From: Susulua sp964590995
GTDB lineage: Bacteria > Omnitrophota > Gorgyraeia > Duberdicusellales > 4484-171
Direction of reading: 5' to 3'
NCBI GenBank assembly: GCA_964590995.1
Contig: CAZPYY010000049.1
Span: forward strand, 1 to 7,494
DNA length: 7,494 nt
The notes beneath the pieces are model-generated. The model had not been told where the DNA came from and did not search any database. It worked only from the letters and a program-made list of their open reading frames with translations. The translations under genes and the position numbers were made by a program. Positions 1-6,687 of the stretch are shown here, piece by piece (positions within the stretch are counted from its first letter, which is position 1; each line of letters begins with the position of its first letter).

Positions 1-415
1 ATGTAGCCGGATCCCAAGCTAATAGTAAAAACGGAATCCGATAGTGCTTTTTAATATTTCGAGCGGCAAAGGTACTATACTGACAATGGGCAATGACAAT
101 ATCGAATTCTTCTAGTTTGACAGCCTTGCGTGCGAAAAACCAACTGGCAATATGGTGAAGAGAGAAAAATGACATTCCCGGGAATTTAAAATTTATTCTC
201 TGAACCCACTTAGGAAACTTTGGGAAAAGATATCTTACCTTTACACCCTTAAGGTGAGAATCATAATGCTCTTTGTTCTTCTTCCAATGCTCCTTCTCGA
301 TAATTACTAAAGCCTCTGCTTCAACACCTAATTGATTTAGCCTACGAATTGGCCAACCAATAAGTTTAGGAGCACTACCTGGGGCTATTTCGTCTATTAG
401 AATTCCTACTTTCAA
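1..415 (-). CDS. GT-B fold (GT4-like) glycosyltransferase, N-terminal part, cut by window edge
   Basis: This reading frame starts at a TTG codon (415-413) and stays open to base 1, giving 138 residues with no stop, so the C-terminal part lies outside the window. The protein opens with MKVGILIDEIAPGSAPKLIG, a beta strand followed by a glycine/proline loop typical of the N-terminal Rossmann half of GT-B glycosyltransferases. Further in are EEFDIVIAHCQYSTFAAR and IPFLLLAWDP, matching the 'I..H.......A...' and 'P.v...HD' pattern of GT4 enzymes. The TTG start is supported by a strong Shine-Dalgarno-like AAGGGGG seven bases upstream, inside the end of the preceding GT2 gene. The stop of that gene lies two bases before this start, which suggests coupled translation. 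The nucleotide-binding C-terminal half with its EX7E motif is not visible, so donor and acceptor are unknown. Its role is inferred to be adding a sugar to the glycan whose precursors are made by the upstream genes. Confidence 0.75.
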   Translation of the reverse strand, partial: MKVGILIDEIAPGSAPKLIGWPIRRLNQLGVEAEALVIIEKEHWKKNKEHYDSHLKGVKVRYLFPKFPKWVQRINFKFPGMSFFSLHHIASWFFARKAVKLEEFDIVIAHCQYSTFAARNIKKHYRIPFLLLAWDPAT

Positions 416-417
416 GA

Positions 418-1416
418 TTACACCCCCTTAACGGTACGATTAAAAATAATTCCTTTAATGAAGTTACGTCCTTTTTTGCTAAAAATGACTAAAAAAAGAT
501 AAACAGTAAACTGGATAGAATTTGCAACTGGGTGATAAAGCCAGTATATATTTCTATCTCTCAGAGATAAATAAATGCTCTGCAATAATGGAATAAAAAA
601 TAACAAACTATACAGTACCCAAAAAAATAATTTTATTTTAAAATTATCGGTAAAAGCCCAATTCATATTACGGGTTTGGTGCTTGTCGGCCAAATGCTGG
701 ATAAAATTCCTTTGCCATTTTTTTATCCAATCTCCTAATTTAGCTACATGATGATGATATACGAAGGGTCCGTCAAAATAAGCTACCTTATCGTCTCCCT
801 GCTCAATCATATACTGAAAAGCATCGTTATCACCTAAATAACCTTCTTGGGCCCAAATTTTTTTTATTTTCTCGGCTCGATAAGCTAGCCCATTTGCACC
901 CCAGACTAGAGGTTTACGACAATTAACATTAAATTTAAAAAAACCTTTATCATCTACAAAAACTTCCTTTTTATATTTATCCAAATTTTTATTCAGAAAC
1001 CAGTTAAGCGGATCGCTCTGGATTAATTCAAAATACTTATTAAGCGCATGATCACCTTCACCCGATACCAGCTTCCCCCACACAGCTGAAATATCTTGGT
1101 CATTGTTAAAAGTATCTACTACTTTATCTATCCAATCATTACCGGTCAATTCATTATCGGCAGCAAAAACTACTAAAAATTTTCCAGTTGCTTCTCTTAC
1201 TCCTAATTGAACACCATATTCGGCTAATTTTTTCTCATTCTTCAGAATTCGGCAATTGTATGTAGACGCTATGGTCAAGGTAACGTCAGTAGAACCACCG
1301 TCTAAAACAAGAATCTCCACTTTATCCTGGAGATATTTTTGTGTCCTTATGCTCCTGAGACAAGTTTCTATATGCGAAGCAGCATTATAGGTAGGTATAA
1401 TAAAACTAATATCCAT
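418..1416 (-). CDS. Membrane-anchored family 2 glycosyltransferase
   Basis: This is a GT-A fold inverting glycosyltransferase of 332 residues, expected to add a sugar from a nucleotide donor to a lipid-linked or growing glycan at the inner face of the membrane. The N-terminus carries the family strand ISFIIPTYNA (residues 3-12), the nucleotide-binding DGGSTD (39-44) and a DXD-like site in AADNEL (85-90, D87 the likely metal ligand). GDNDAF (195-200) is the probable counterpart of the family's ED catalytic-base motif. A His triplet follows at 221-223. The C-terminus has two hydrophobic segments, about 262-285 and 297-313, predicting membrane anchoring. The ATG at 1416-1414 is chosen as start. 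A TTG directly before it would add one residue. Neither has a clear Shine-Dalgarno sequence, so translation may be coupled to the E1 beta gene that ends 15 bases upstream. Substrate cannot be read from sequence. Confidence 0.88.
   Translation of the reverse strand: MDISFIIPTYNAASHIETCLRSIRTQKYLQDKVEILVLDGGSTDVTLTIASTYNCRILKNEKKLAEYGVQLGVREATGKFLVVFAADNELTGNDWIDKVVDTFNNDQDISAVWGKLVSGEGDHALNKYFELIQSDPLNWFLNKNLDKYKKEVFVDDKGFFKFNVNCRKPLVWGANGLAYRAEKIKKIWAQEGYLGDNDAFQYMIEQGDDKVAYFDGPFVYHHHVAKLGDWIKKWQRNFIQHLADKHQTRNMNWAFTDNFKIKLFFWVLYSLLFFIPLLQSIYLSLRDRNIYWLYHPVANSIQFTVYLFLVIFSKKGRNFIKGIIFNRTVKGV
423..429 (-). promoter_or_regulatory. Ribosome binding site for the GT4-like gene
   Basis: On the minus strand this reads AAGGGGG, seven bases before the TTG at 415-413. 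It lies within the last codons of the GT2 gene and is the main argument for a TTG start here, since no ATG or GTG lies nearby in frame. Confidence 0.6.
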
Positions 1417-1431
1417 CAAATGATAATAAAT

Positions 1432-2421
1432 CTATTGCCAAGATAAGGATTTTTTTATTCCTTCTGCGATAGCTTCCTTATCAGGTAAAACTATCTCTTC
1501 TAGGTGCCGCGAAGAAGGAATCGGAACCTCGTGAGATCCTACTCGAACTACCCGTCCATTAAGATATTCAAGACACTGTTCACTAATCTGACTACATACT
1601 TCTGCCCCAATGCCACCTACTTTTGGGCCTTCTTCAACGAATACGACTCGCCCGGTCTTCTTAACGGAAGACATTATGGTCGCGGTATCAATTGGCTTGA
1701 GGCTGCATAAATCAATAACTTCTATGCTTACCTCAGAACAAAGTTCATCGGCTACCTCAAAGCAGTAGTCAAGCATCTTTGAATAAGAAATTAAAGTGAT
1801 ATCCTTACCTTCTCTTAATATTCTGGCTTTATTAATATCAATTACTCCTTGGTCATTATCTAGAAATTCGCCTTCCTTGGGGTAAAGCATCTTATGTTCC
1901 ATAAAAATAATTAAATCTTCACTTTTTATCGCTGCTTTAAGAAGATTTTTCGCGTCAGAAACACTATAGGGAGCAACTATCTTAACGCCAGGAATTCCCA
2001 TAAATAGCCGCTCTAGACTTTGTGAATGGCTAGCACCATACCCTCTTCCTGCTCCGAAAGGAGTACGGATAACCATAGGAACTTTAATTTGTCCTCCATA
2101 AATGTAAGGTATCTTAGCGGCATGATTAATTATTTGATCACAAGCTAAAGCAATAAAATCCATAAACATAATTTCAACAACCGGGCGCATTCCTAACATT
2201 GCCATGCCAATAGCTACCCCAACAAAACTATTCTCAGATATCGGTGTATTAATAATTCTCTCTTTACTAAAATGCTTCCAGAGATCTCCGGTAACTCCAA
2301 AGGCTCCCCCTAAAACCGAAATGTCTTCGCCCAGTAGCACAACCTTTTCATCGCGCTGCATCTCTTCAAACAAAGCTTCGTATATTGCGCTTTTATAGCT
2401 TATTTTTCTTTTTTTCTTCAT
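1432..2421 (-). CDS. 2-oxoacid dehydrogenase E1 component, beta subunit
   Basis: This is the beta half of a thiamine-diphosphate-dependent 2-oxoacid dehydrogenase of the pyruvate/acetoin/branched-chain type. With the alpha subunit it should form an alpha2beta2 enzyme that decarboxylates a 2-oxoacid and reductively acylates a lipoyl domain. At 329 residues it has the usual family length. The pyrimidine-binding domain (about 5-180) shows LGEDI (30-34), the thiamine-activating glutamate in TPISE (E63) and the active-site HSQSLE (H132). The C-terminal transketolase-like domain (about 200-325) shows EVIDLCSLKPID (234-245) and VEEG (262-265). The ATG at 2421 is preferred because it begins the conserved fold and lies one base after the alpha stop. 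The frame stays open to 2484, but that 21-residue extension would sit inside the alpha gene and does not look like the family. A weak GGGAA lies about nine bases upstream. The 2-oxoacid used cannot be deduced. All key catalytic positions look intact. Confidence 0.93.
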   Translation of the reverse strand: MKKKRKISYKSAIYEALFEEMQRDEKVVLLGEDISVLGGAFGVTGDLWKHFSKERIINTPISENSFVGVAIGMAMLGMRPVVEIMFMDFIALACDQIINHAAKIPYIYGGQIKVPMVIRTPFGAGRGYGASHSQSLERLFMGIPGVKIVAPYSVSDAKNLLKAAIKSEDLIIFMEHKMLYPKEGEFLDNDQGVIDINKARILREGKDITLISYSKMLDYCFEVADELCSEVSIEVIDLCSLKPIDTATIMSSVKKTGRVVFVEEGPKVGGIGAEVCSQISEQCLEYLNGRVVRVGSHEVPIPSSRHLEEIVLPDKEAIAEGIKKSLSWQ

Positions 2422-2422
2422 C

Positions 2423-3388
2423 TTATAATTCCCAAGAGAATACACCTTGCTTACCGATGTATTTAGCTGCCATTGCAAATTCACAAGCTCCTTCGATTAA
2501 TTCCTTTGTCTCTTTCTTAGTCTTGTCTATATCCTTCTTAGAAAAACCTTGCTTTAAGAGGCTTTTCTCTAAAACAACTATCGGGTCTTTTGTTTTCCAT
2601 TGGTCTTCTTCTTTACGGGTACGATATTTACGTACATCACTTTTGGAATGTCCGCAATACCTATAGGTTTTTGCCTCAATCAAGGTAGCTCCTTCGCCTC
2701 GACGGGCTCTATCAATAGCAATACTAACCGTATCTTTAACCGCTGCTACATCCATACCGTCTACTACTTCTCCGGGAATCCCATAACTTGCTGCCCTAGT
2801 AGCAATATCTTTTTTATTCATGCTCTGTTCTACAGAGGTAGACATGGCATATAGATTGTTCTCACAAATATAAACTACCGGAATTTTCCAAATGCTAGCC
2901 ATATTCAGTGATTCGTGGAAGGTTCCTTGATTACTAGCTCCATCTCCAAAAAAACATAATATTACTTCCGGCCTCTTTTGTAACTTTAACGCCATACCAA
3001 CTCCGGTTGCAATAGGAATTCCCCCGCCGGTAATACCGTTAGTTCCTAGAAACCCGAGTTCTAACGCACAAACATGTTGTGTTCCGCCCTTACCTTTACA
3101 ATAACCCGGCTCTTTACCCATTATTTCACAAAGAAGACGCCTAGGATCACCTTCCTTTGCTAAAATATGACCATGCCCTCTGTGCGTACTGATAACAAAA
3201 TCTGTCGGCTCAATAGCTTCCATTGCTCCGACCGCTACTGCTTCTTGTCCAATGCATAAATGAGCAGTCCCGGGAAGCATATCTCGGCTAAATAGCCAAT
3301 CTAGCTTCTCCTCGAAATACCTAATTAGGAGCATTTTGGAAAAGTACTTAAGGTATGGTTTGATTTTATCTTCCACGTCTACTTTCAC
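2423..3388 (-). CDS. 2-oxoacid dehydrogenase E1 component, alpha subunit
   Basis: This is the partner of the beta subunit that follows by one base. It resembles the alpha subunits of acetoin and pyruvate dehydrogenases and has 321 residues. Visible motifs are HLCIGQEAVAVG (43-54), STHRGHGH (67-74), the glycine-rich GTNGITGGGIPIATG (115-129), and the thiamine-diphosphate/Mg motif, GDG at 148-150 through to NN at 177-178 with NQGTFHES between. YCGHSKSD (244-251) corresponds to the conserved active-site loop with its histidine (H247). The start is a GTG at 3388, because an in-frame TAA lies just two codons upstream. A second GTG at 3376 is possible and would remove four residues. The first 23 bases overlap the end of the lipoyl-acyltransferase gene, and no strong ribosome binding site is seen, so coupled translation is likely. 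The order lipoyl protein, alpha, beta differs from common pdh or aco operons, and no E3 gene follows. Confidence 0.93.
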   Translation of the reverse strand: MKVDVEDKIKPYLKYFSKMLLIRYFEEKLDWLFSRDMLPGTAHLCIGQEAVAVGAMEAIEPTDFVISTHRGHGHILAKEGDPRRLLCEIMGKEPGYCKGKGGTQHVCALELGFLGTNGITGGGIPIATGVGMALKLQKRPEVILCFFGDGASNQGTFHESLNMASIWKIPVVYICENNLYAMSTSVEQSMNKKDIATRAASYGIPGEVVDGMDVAAVKDTVSIAIDRARRGEGATLIEAKTYRYCGHSKSDVRKYRTRKEEDQWKTKDPIVVLEKSLLKQGFSKKDIDKTKKETKELIEGACEFAMAAKYIGKQGVFSWEL

Positions 3389-4520
3389 CGATTACTACTG
3401 CCGGTATTCCACTTACTAAAACATCACTTTCGATATTATTCATTACTGCTGAGCCGGGAGTAATAATAACATTCTCACCAATAACTACCGTAGAGTTTAT
3501 GCTCGAACCAACCCCAACTAAAACATTATTCTTTAAGCAGACTATGCCCGAGAGGGTGCAACCCGGAGAGAGATGCGAGTAGGAGCCAATTTGGCAATCG
3601 TGGCAAATAACCACACCAAGGTCTACTATAACTGCATCGCCGATTTTAACTCCTGGACCTATTACTGCTCCAGCTTCAATAAACGTCCCCTCACCTATTT
3701 CGACATCATCAGAAACAATAGCTCTGGAATCAATAAGGGTCTTTATTTTAATCTGTGGTATTTTATCCTTTATTCTTAAAAAAACTTTCTTCCTTACCTC
3801 CGAATGAAATGATAAAACTACACCGCTAAATTCACTCCTCTTAAAAGCAGAAGATAACTCACCGAAACCTCCCAAAACCTTGTAGCTATGAATAACCCTA
3901 CCTTTAAGTTCCGGATTATCATCTATAAAACCAACTATCTTAATTCCACTTAGCTTACTGATAATTTCTAAAGCCTGCTTGGCTCCTAAGCCTGCACCGT
4001 AAATCACCAGCTTTTCACAATTAATATAATCCTCTACATCTTTTGCCTCGATAACTTCTTTTTCGCCTTTAAAATGTTTGAGCAAATCTTCACTATTAAG
4101 ATTACTCTCTTGGGCAATTCTTCTGGCTGCTGGAGACATTCTCATCTGCCCTTTTAGTGCTTTTTTATCTAGCTGGGCATCTCCCTTAAACCAGTCTTTC
4201 CAAGTCTGATCAGCATAGCTTTTCTCAACCTTAATGCTCTCTTCTTTCTTTATCTGTTTCTCTAAAGCACTTATATCCTCATCAGGCTCAGCAAGAATTG
4301 CAATTGTTTTTGTGATTGGTATCTCAGACCCTTCAAAGTATAAAATTTTTCTTAAAACTCCTTCATGCTCAGCTTCGACTTCAAACACGGATTTTGAAGT
4401 CTCTACCTCTACCACTACCTCTCCCTTGGTTAAACGTTCGCCTTCTTTCTTTAGCCATCCCAATATAATAGCCTTATCGATATTGGTCCCTAGTTTCGGT
4501 AAAATCACTTTATGCGCCAT
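3366..4520 (-). CDS. Lipoyl / E3-binding-like / PglD-NeuD-type acyltransferase fusion protein
   Basis: This 384-residue protein combines parts of two enzyme families. Residues 1-78 form a lipoyl domain like that of dehydrogenase E2 proteins, with ILPKLG at the start and the lipoyl-lysine turn ETSKS (K43; usually ETDKA). A charged linker (about 80-127) leads to an E3/E1-binding-like domain (128-166) beginning MSPAARRIAQ and ending AKDVEDYI; the usual central G-T-G/G-R-I residues are not conserved. From 169 the protein is PglD/NeuD-like: a Rossmann-type half with VIYGAG (172-177) and GFIDDNPELKG (197-207), then hexapeptide repeats of a left-handed beta helix (about 267-380). H307 in CHDCQIG and H316 match the catalytic and acetyl-CoA-contacting histidines of PglD in spacing (nine apart). 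The CAT-fold catalytic domain of a true E2 is missing. The ATG at 4520 has a good ribosome binding site, and the gene overlaps both neighbours. The inferred role is to pass acyl groups made by the adjacent E1 to an amino sugar. The domain calls are firm; the activity is a hypothesis. Confidence 0.9.
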   Translation of the reverse strand: MAHKVILPKLGTNIDKAIILGWLKKEGERLTKGEVVVEVETSKSVFEVEAEHEGVLRKILYFEGSEIPITKTIAILAEPDEDISALEKQIKKEESIKVEKSYADQTWKDWFKGDAQLDKKALKGQMRMSPAARRIAQESNLNSEDLLKHFKGEKEVIEAKDVEDYINCEKLVIYGAGLGAKQALEIISKLSGIKIVGFIDDNPELKGRVIHSYKVLGGFGELSSAFKRSEFSGVVLSFHSEVRKKVFLRIKDKIPQIKIKTLIDSRAIVSDDVEIGEGTFIEAGAVIGPGVKIGDAVIVDLGVVICHDCQIGSYSHLSPGCTLSGIVCLKNNVLVGVGSSINSTVVIGENVIITPGSAVMNNIESDVLVSGIPAVVIGESRRGR

Positions 4521-5547
4521 TTTTGCTCCTTTTTAACTTTACTAATTTACCGTCTTTTTTAAGGGACTCTTCTAAACCAACCATGACTCTTAATACTGAG
4601 AGTCCATCCCGACCGTCAGTTAAAGGTTTTGTCTTTCCCCTAATGCATTGAATAAAATGACTACATTCTTTCTTCAAGGGTTCCTTATGGCCGACTCGAG
4701 GGCAATAAACCTTACCCTCTCTTGTGATCATTTGAAACTCTTTAAAAGTATTATAATCCTGTTTAAAACACTTTTTTATTACTGACTTATCGTATATCTT
4801 TATTGGTTTATTGCCGGCCAAATCATCAAATACTGCCATTTGTTTATCACCAACAACCGTTATATCTCGCACCTTCCGCGGATCAAGCCAACTCACATGA
4901 ACATGGGCAAACATATTTTTTGGATAAGTCATGGTCATAAAAGAGACGTCCTCAAAGCCATGGCTTAAGAAGCGTTTACCTCGAGCTGTAACATCAAGAG
5001 GTTGGCTGCCTAAAAGATAGGAGATAATATAGACATCGTGAAGAGCTAAATCCCACATTGAATTAACATCTTTACGTAAGGGACCTAAATTAGTTCTGCG
5101 CGAATATATGTAATATATTCTTCCCAACTTTTTAGCTTTAATAAGACTTTTTAATTTACATATTCCGGAATTAAATTTAAAAATATGTCCTACCATAAGT
5201 ACTCGTTTTTTGCTCCGAGCAATATTGATTAATTGTTGGGCTTGTTTTGTAGTTTTAGCAATTGGTTTCTCAACCAAAACATGCTTTTTTCTTAACAAAG
5301 CCTGTTTAGTGAGTTTATAGTGAGTAACTGCAGGAGTAACGATAACTACTGCCTCTACGTCTTTATCCTTTAGGACTCTTAAAAAATTATTCGTTGTTAT
5401 GATATCGGGGTAATTTTTCTGTATGCCTGTTAGCTTACGGTGGTCCAAATCACAAGCATATTTAACGCAAACGCCCTTTAGCTGGCTGAAATTTCTAACA
5501 AAATTAGGCCCCCAATGGCCACACCCTATAACAGCTATTTTAATCAT
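4510..5547 (-). CDS. Gfo/Idh/MocA family NAD(P)-dependent sugar oxidoreductase
   Basis: This 345-residue protein is a complete member of the glucose-fructose oxidoreductase / inositol dehydrogenase family. The N-terminal Rossmann domain opens with IAVIGCGHWGPN (4-15), and the family's EKP motif is at 93-95 (K94). VGHIFKFN (119-126) marks the start of the substrate domain. The segment TNLGPLRKDVNSMWDLALHD (152-171) carries the likely catalytic D166/H170 pair; this stretch is typical of the subgroup found in polysaccharide loci beside DegT aminotransferases and hexapeptide acyltransferases. Enzymes in such settings oxidise a ring hydroxyl (C3 in WlbA-type pathways) to a ketone for the aminotransferase, or reduce a keto sugar. 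Which one applies here cannot be told from sequence. The ATG at 5547 has an AGGGAG ribosome binding site that shares bases with the stop codon of the aminotransferase gene. The 3' end overlaps the fusion gene by 11 bases. Confidence 0.9.
   Translation of the reverse strand: MIKIAVIGCGHWGPNFVRNFSQLKGVCVKYACDLDHRKLTGIQKNYPDIITTNNFLRVLKDKDVEAVVIVTPAVTHYKLTKQALLRKKHVLVEKPIAKTTKQAQQLINIARSKKRVLMVGHIFKFNSGICKLKSLIKAKKLGRIYYIYSRRTNLGPLRKDVNSMWDLALHDVYIISYLLGSQPLDVTARGKRFLSHGFEDVSFMTMTYPKNMFAHVHVSWLDPRKVRDITVVGDKQMAVFDDLAGNKPIKIYDKSVIKKCFKQDYNTFKEFQMITREGKVYCPRVGHKEPLKKECSHFIQCIRGKTKPLTDGRDGLSVLRVMVGLEESLKKDGKLVKLKRSKNGA
4526..4531 (-). promoter_or_regulatory. Ribosome binding site for the lipoyl-acyltransferase fusion
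   Basis: The minus strand reads AAGGAG five bases before the ATG at 4520. This is the best Shine-Dalgarno match in the window. It fixes the start so that the lipoyl domain is complete from its first strand, and it lies inside the C-terminal codons of the oxidoreductase gene. Confidence 0.7.
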
Positions 5548-5551
5548 AATT

Positions 5552-5557
5552 CTCCCT
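5552..5557 (-). promoter_or_regulatory. Ribosome binding site for the Gfo/Idh/MocA gene
   Basis: The minus strand reads AGGGAG four bases before the ATG at 5547. Two bases of the upstream aminotransferase's TAG stop codon are part of it, an arrangement that favours coupled translation of the two genes. Confidence 0.6.
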
Positions 5558-6653
5558 AATAAAATTCCTTTATAGTACTGGCAACCTGATTAATTTGAGC
5601 CTCAGTTAGCTCTGGATACATAGGCAGAGATAAAATTTCCTTGGAGAACTTTTCAGTTACTGGGAAATCCTCTGCTTTTAGGCCCAAACAAGAATAAGCA
5701 CCTAACGAATAAATAGGAACCGGATAGTGGATTCCGCATTGAATATCGCTTGCCTTTAGATATTTTAGCAGCTCGTCTCTTCTCTTAGTCCTAACAACAT
5801 ATAAATGAAATACACTCCTACCCTGTTCATCTATCTCAGGGAGTACTAAATCGCCTAGGCCTTTAAGTTTCTGGTTATAAAGTTTAGCATTGGCAATACG
5901 CTTATTATTCCAATCTTCTAAGTATTTTAGCTTTACCCCTAACACTGCTGCTTGTACGGTATCAAGCCTACTGTTATATCCTATTGTGTCGTGATAGTAT
6001 TTCTTAGGAGAACCATAATTCCTTATCATCTTAAGCTTTTGATACAGCTTCTCATCGGAAGTTACGACTGCTCCTCCATCACCATAAGCCCCTAAGTTTT
6101 TACCGGGATAAAAAGAAAAACATCCGATGACACCAAAAGAGCCTGCTTTTCTCCCCTTATAAGTTGCACCGTGAGCCTGAGCTGCATCTTCAACTACCTT
6201 TAACTTATGCTTATTAGCCAAAGAAAGTAACTTATCCATTTTAACTACGCGGCCATATAGATGAACCGGAATAATCGCTTTAGTTTTCGGGGTAATCTTC
6301 TCCTCTATTCTATCTAAATCTATATTGTAAGTGTCAAGGTCAATATCAACTAATACAGGCTTAGCTCCGGTATAGGAGATAGCAAGCGTTGTTGCGATAA
6401 AGGTATTAGCTGCAGTAATAACCTCATCACCGGCTCCTATATCAAGGACTTTTAAGGCAAGATGTAAGGCATCAGTTCCTGAGGCAACACCAATCGCATA
6501 TTTAGTACTACAGAATTGCGCAAAAGCTTCCTCAAACTTCTCTACCGGCTCACCAAGAATAAAATTAGCCTGTTTTAAAACCTTATTTACTTCTTCCTTC
6601 ACTTCGACTTCTATTACTTTATATTGAGCTTTTAAATCTACGAAAGGAATCAT
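5556..6653 (-). CDS. DegT/DnrJ/EryC1 PLP-dependent nucleotide-sugar aminotransferase
   Basis: This 365-residue, full-length enzyme transfers an amino group, usually from glutamate, to a keto group on a nucleotide sugar. It starts with the family's typical MIPFVDLKAQY. SGTDALHLAL (58-67) forms the PLP-phosphate-binding region. EDAAQAHGA (155-163) contains the ring-binding D156 and Q159. FYPGKNLGAYGDGG (181-194) holds the PLP-linked lysine K185. GYNSRLD further on is also conserved. This FYPGKNLGAYGDGG form is characteristic of the subgroup containing QdtB, FdtB and related 3-aminotransferases. That makes a C3 amino sugar plausible, but position and carrier nucleotide are inferred. Start choice is secure from homology even though no clear Shine-Dalgarno sequence precedes it; the upstream spacer consists of a 7-bp repeat. 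It is followed eight bases later by the oxidoreductase, which probably supplies or processes its keto-sugar substrate, and then by the putative N-acyltransferase. Confidence 0.93.
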   Translation of the reverse strand: MIPFVDLKAQYKVIEVEVKEEVNKVLKQANFILGEPVEKFEEAFAQFCSTKYAIGVASGTDALHLALKVLDIGAGDEVITAANTFIATTLAISYTGAKPVLVDIDLDTYNIDLDRIEEKITPKTKAIIPVHLYGRVVKMDKLLSLANKHKLKVVEDAAQAHGATYKGRKAGSFGVIGCFSFYPGKNLGAYGDGGAVVTSDEKLYQKLKMIRNYGSPKKYYHDTIGYNSRLDTVQAAVLGVKLKYLEDWNNKRIANAKLYNQKLKGLGDLVLPEIDEQGRSVFHLYVVRTKRRDELLKYLKASDIQCGIHYPVPIYSLGAYSCLGLKAEDFPVTEKFSKEILSLPMYPELTEAQINQVASTIKEFY

Positions 6654-6659
6654 GATTAG

Positions 6660-6687
6660 TTTTAAGTTTTAGGTTATAAGTTTTAAG
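6660..6687. repeat. Degenerate 7-bp tandem repeat, four units
   Basis: On the plus strand four consecutive heptamers read TTTTAAG, TTTTAGG, TTATAAG and TTTTAAG. The 11-mer AGTTTTAAGTT occurs exactly twice, at 6658-6668 and 6679-6689. The preceding TGATTAG (6653-6659) may be a decayed fifth unit. The array fills the short spacer before the aminotransferase start and runs into the last codons of the epimerase, supplying most of its final residues and its stop codon. Its function is unknown. It resembles short heptameric repeats seen between genes in several bacteria. Confidence 0.75.

Noticed and set aside
2422..2484. Longer N-terminus of E1 beta (21 extra residues)
   Set aside because: The frame is open, but the added residues do not resemble the family and overlap the E1 alpha end; the ATG at 2421 gives the normal length and spacing.
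2385..2666. Plus-strand open frame of 93 codons
   Set aside because: It lies wholly over the E1 beta/alpha genes, has low-complexity Phe/Ser-rich composition and no recognisable domain; it is an antisense shadow.
1432..3388. Ordinary central-metabolism pyruvate or acetoin dehydrogenase operon
   Set aside because: There is no CAT-fold E2 and no E3 in the window, and all flanking genes are sugar-nucleotide enzymes or glycosyltransferases; the lipoyl protein carries a sugar-type acyltransferase instead.
3366..4520. Fusion explained as an assembly or frameshift artefact joining two genes
   Set aside because: The frame is uninterrupted for 384 codons, the linker has a complete start-to-end domain order with no internal stop or duplicated bases, and the E1 partner genes follow directly, giving functional consistency.
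4234..4536. Plus-strand open frame of 100 codons
   Set aside because: It is antisense to the lipoyl and linker region of the fusion gene. The serine-rich translation mirrors the Lys/Glu codons of the real gene and shows no family motif.
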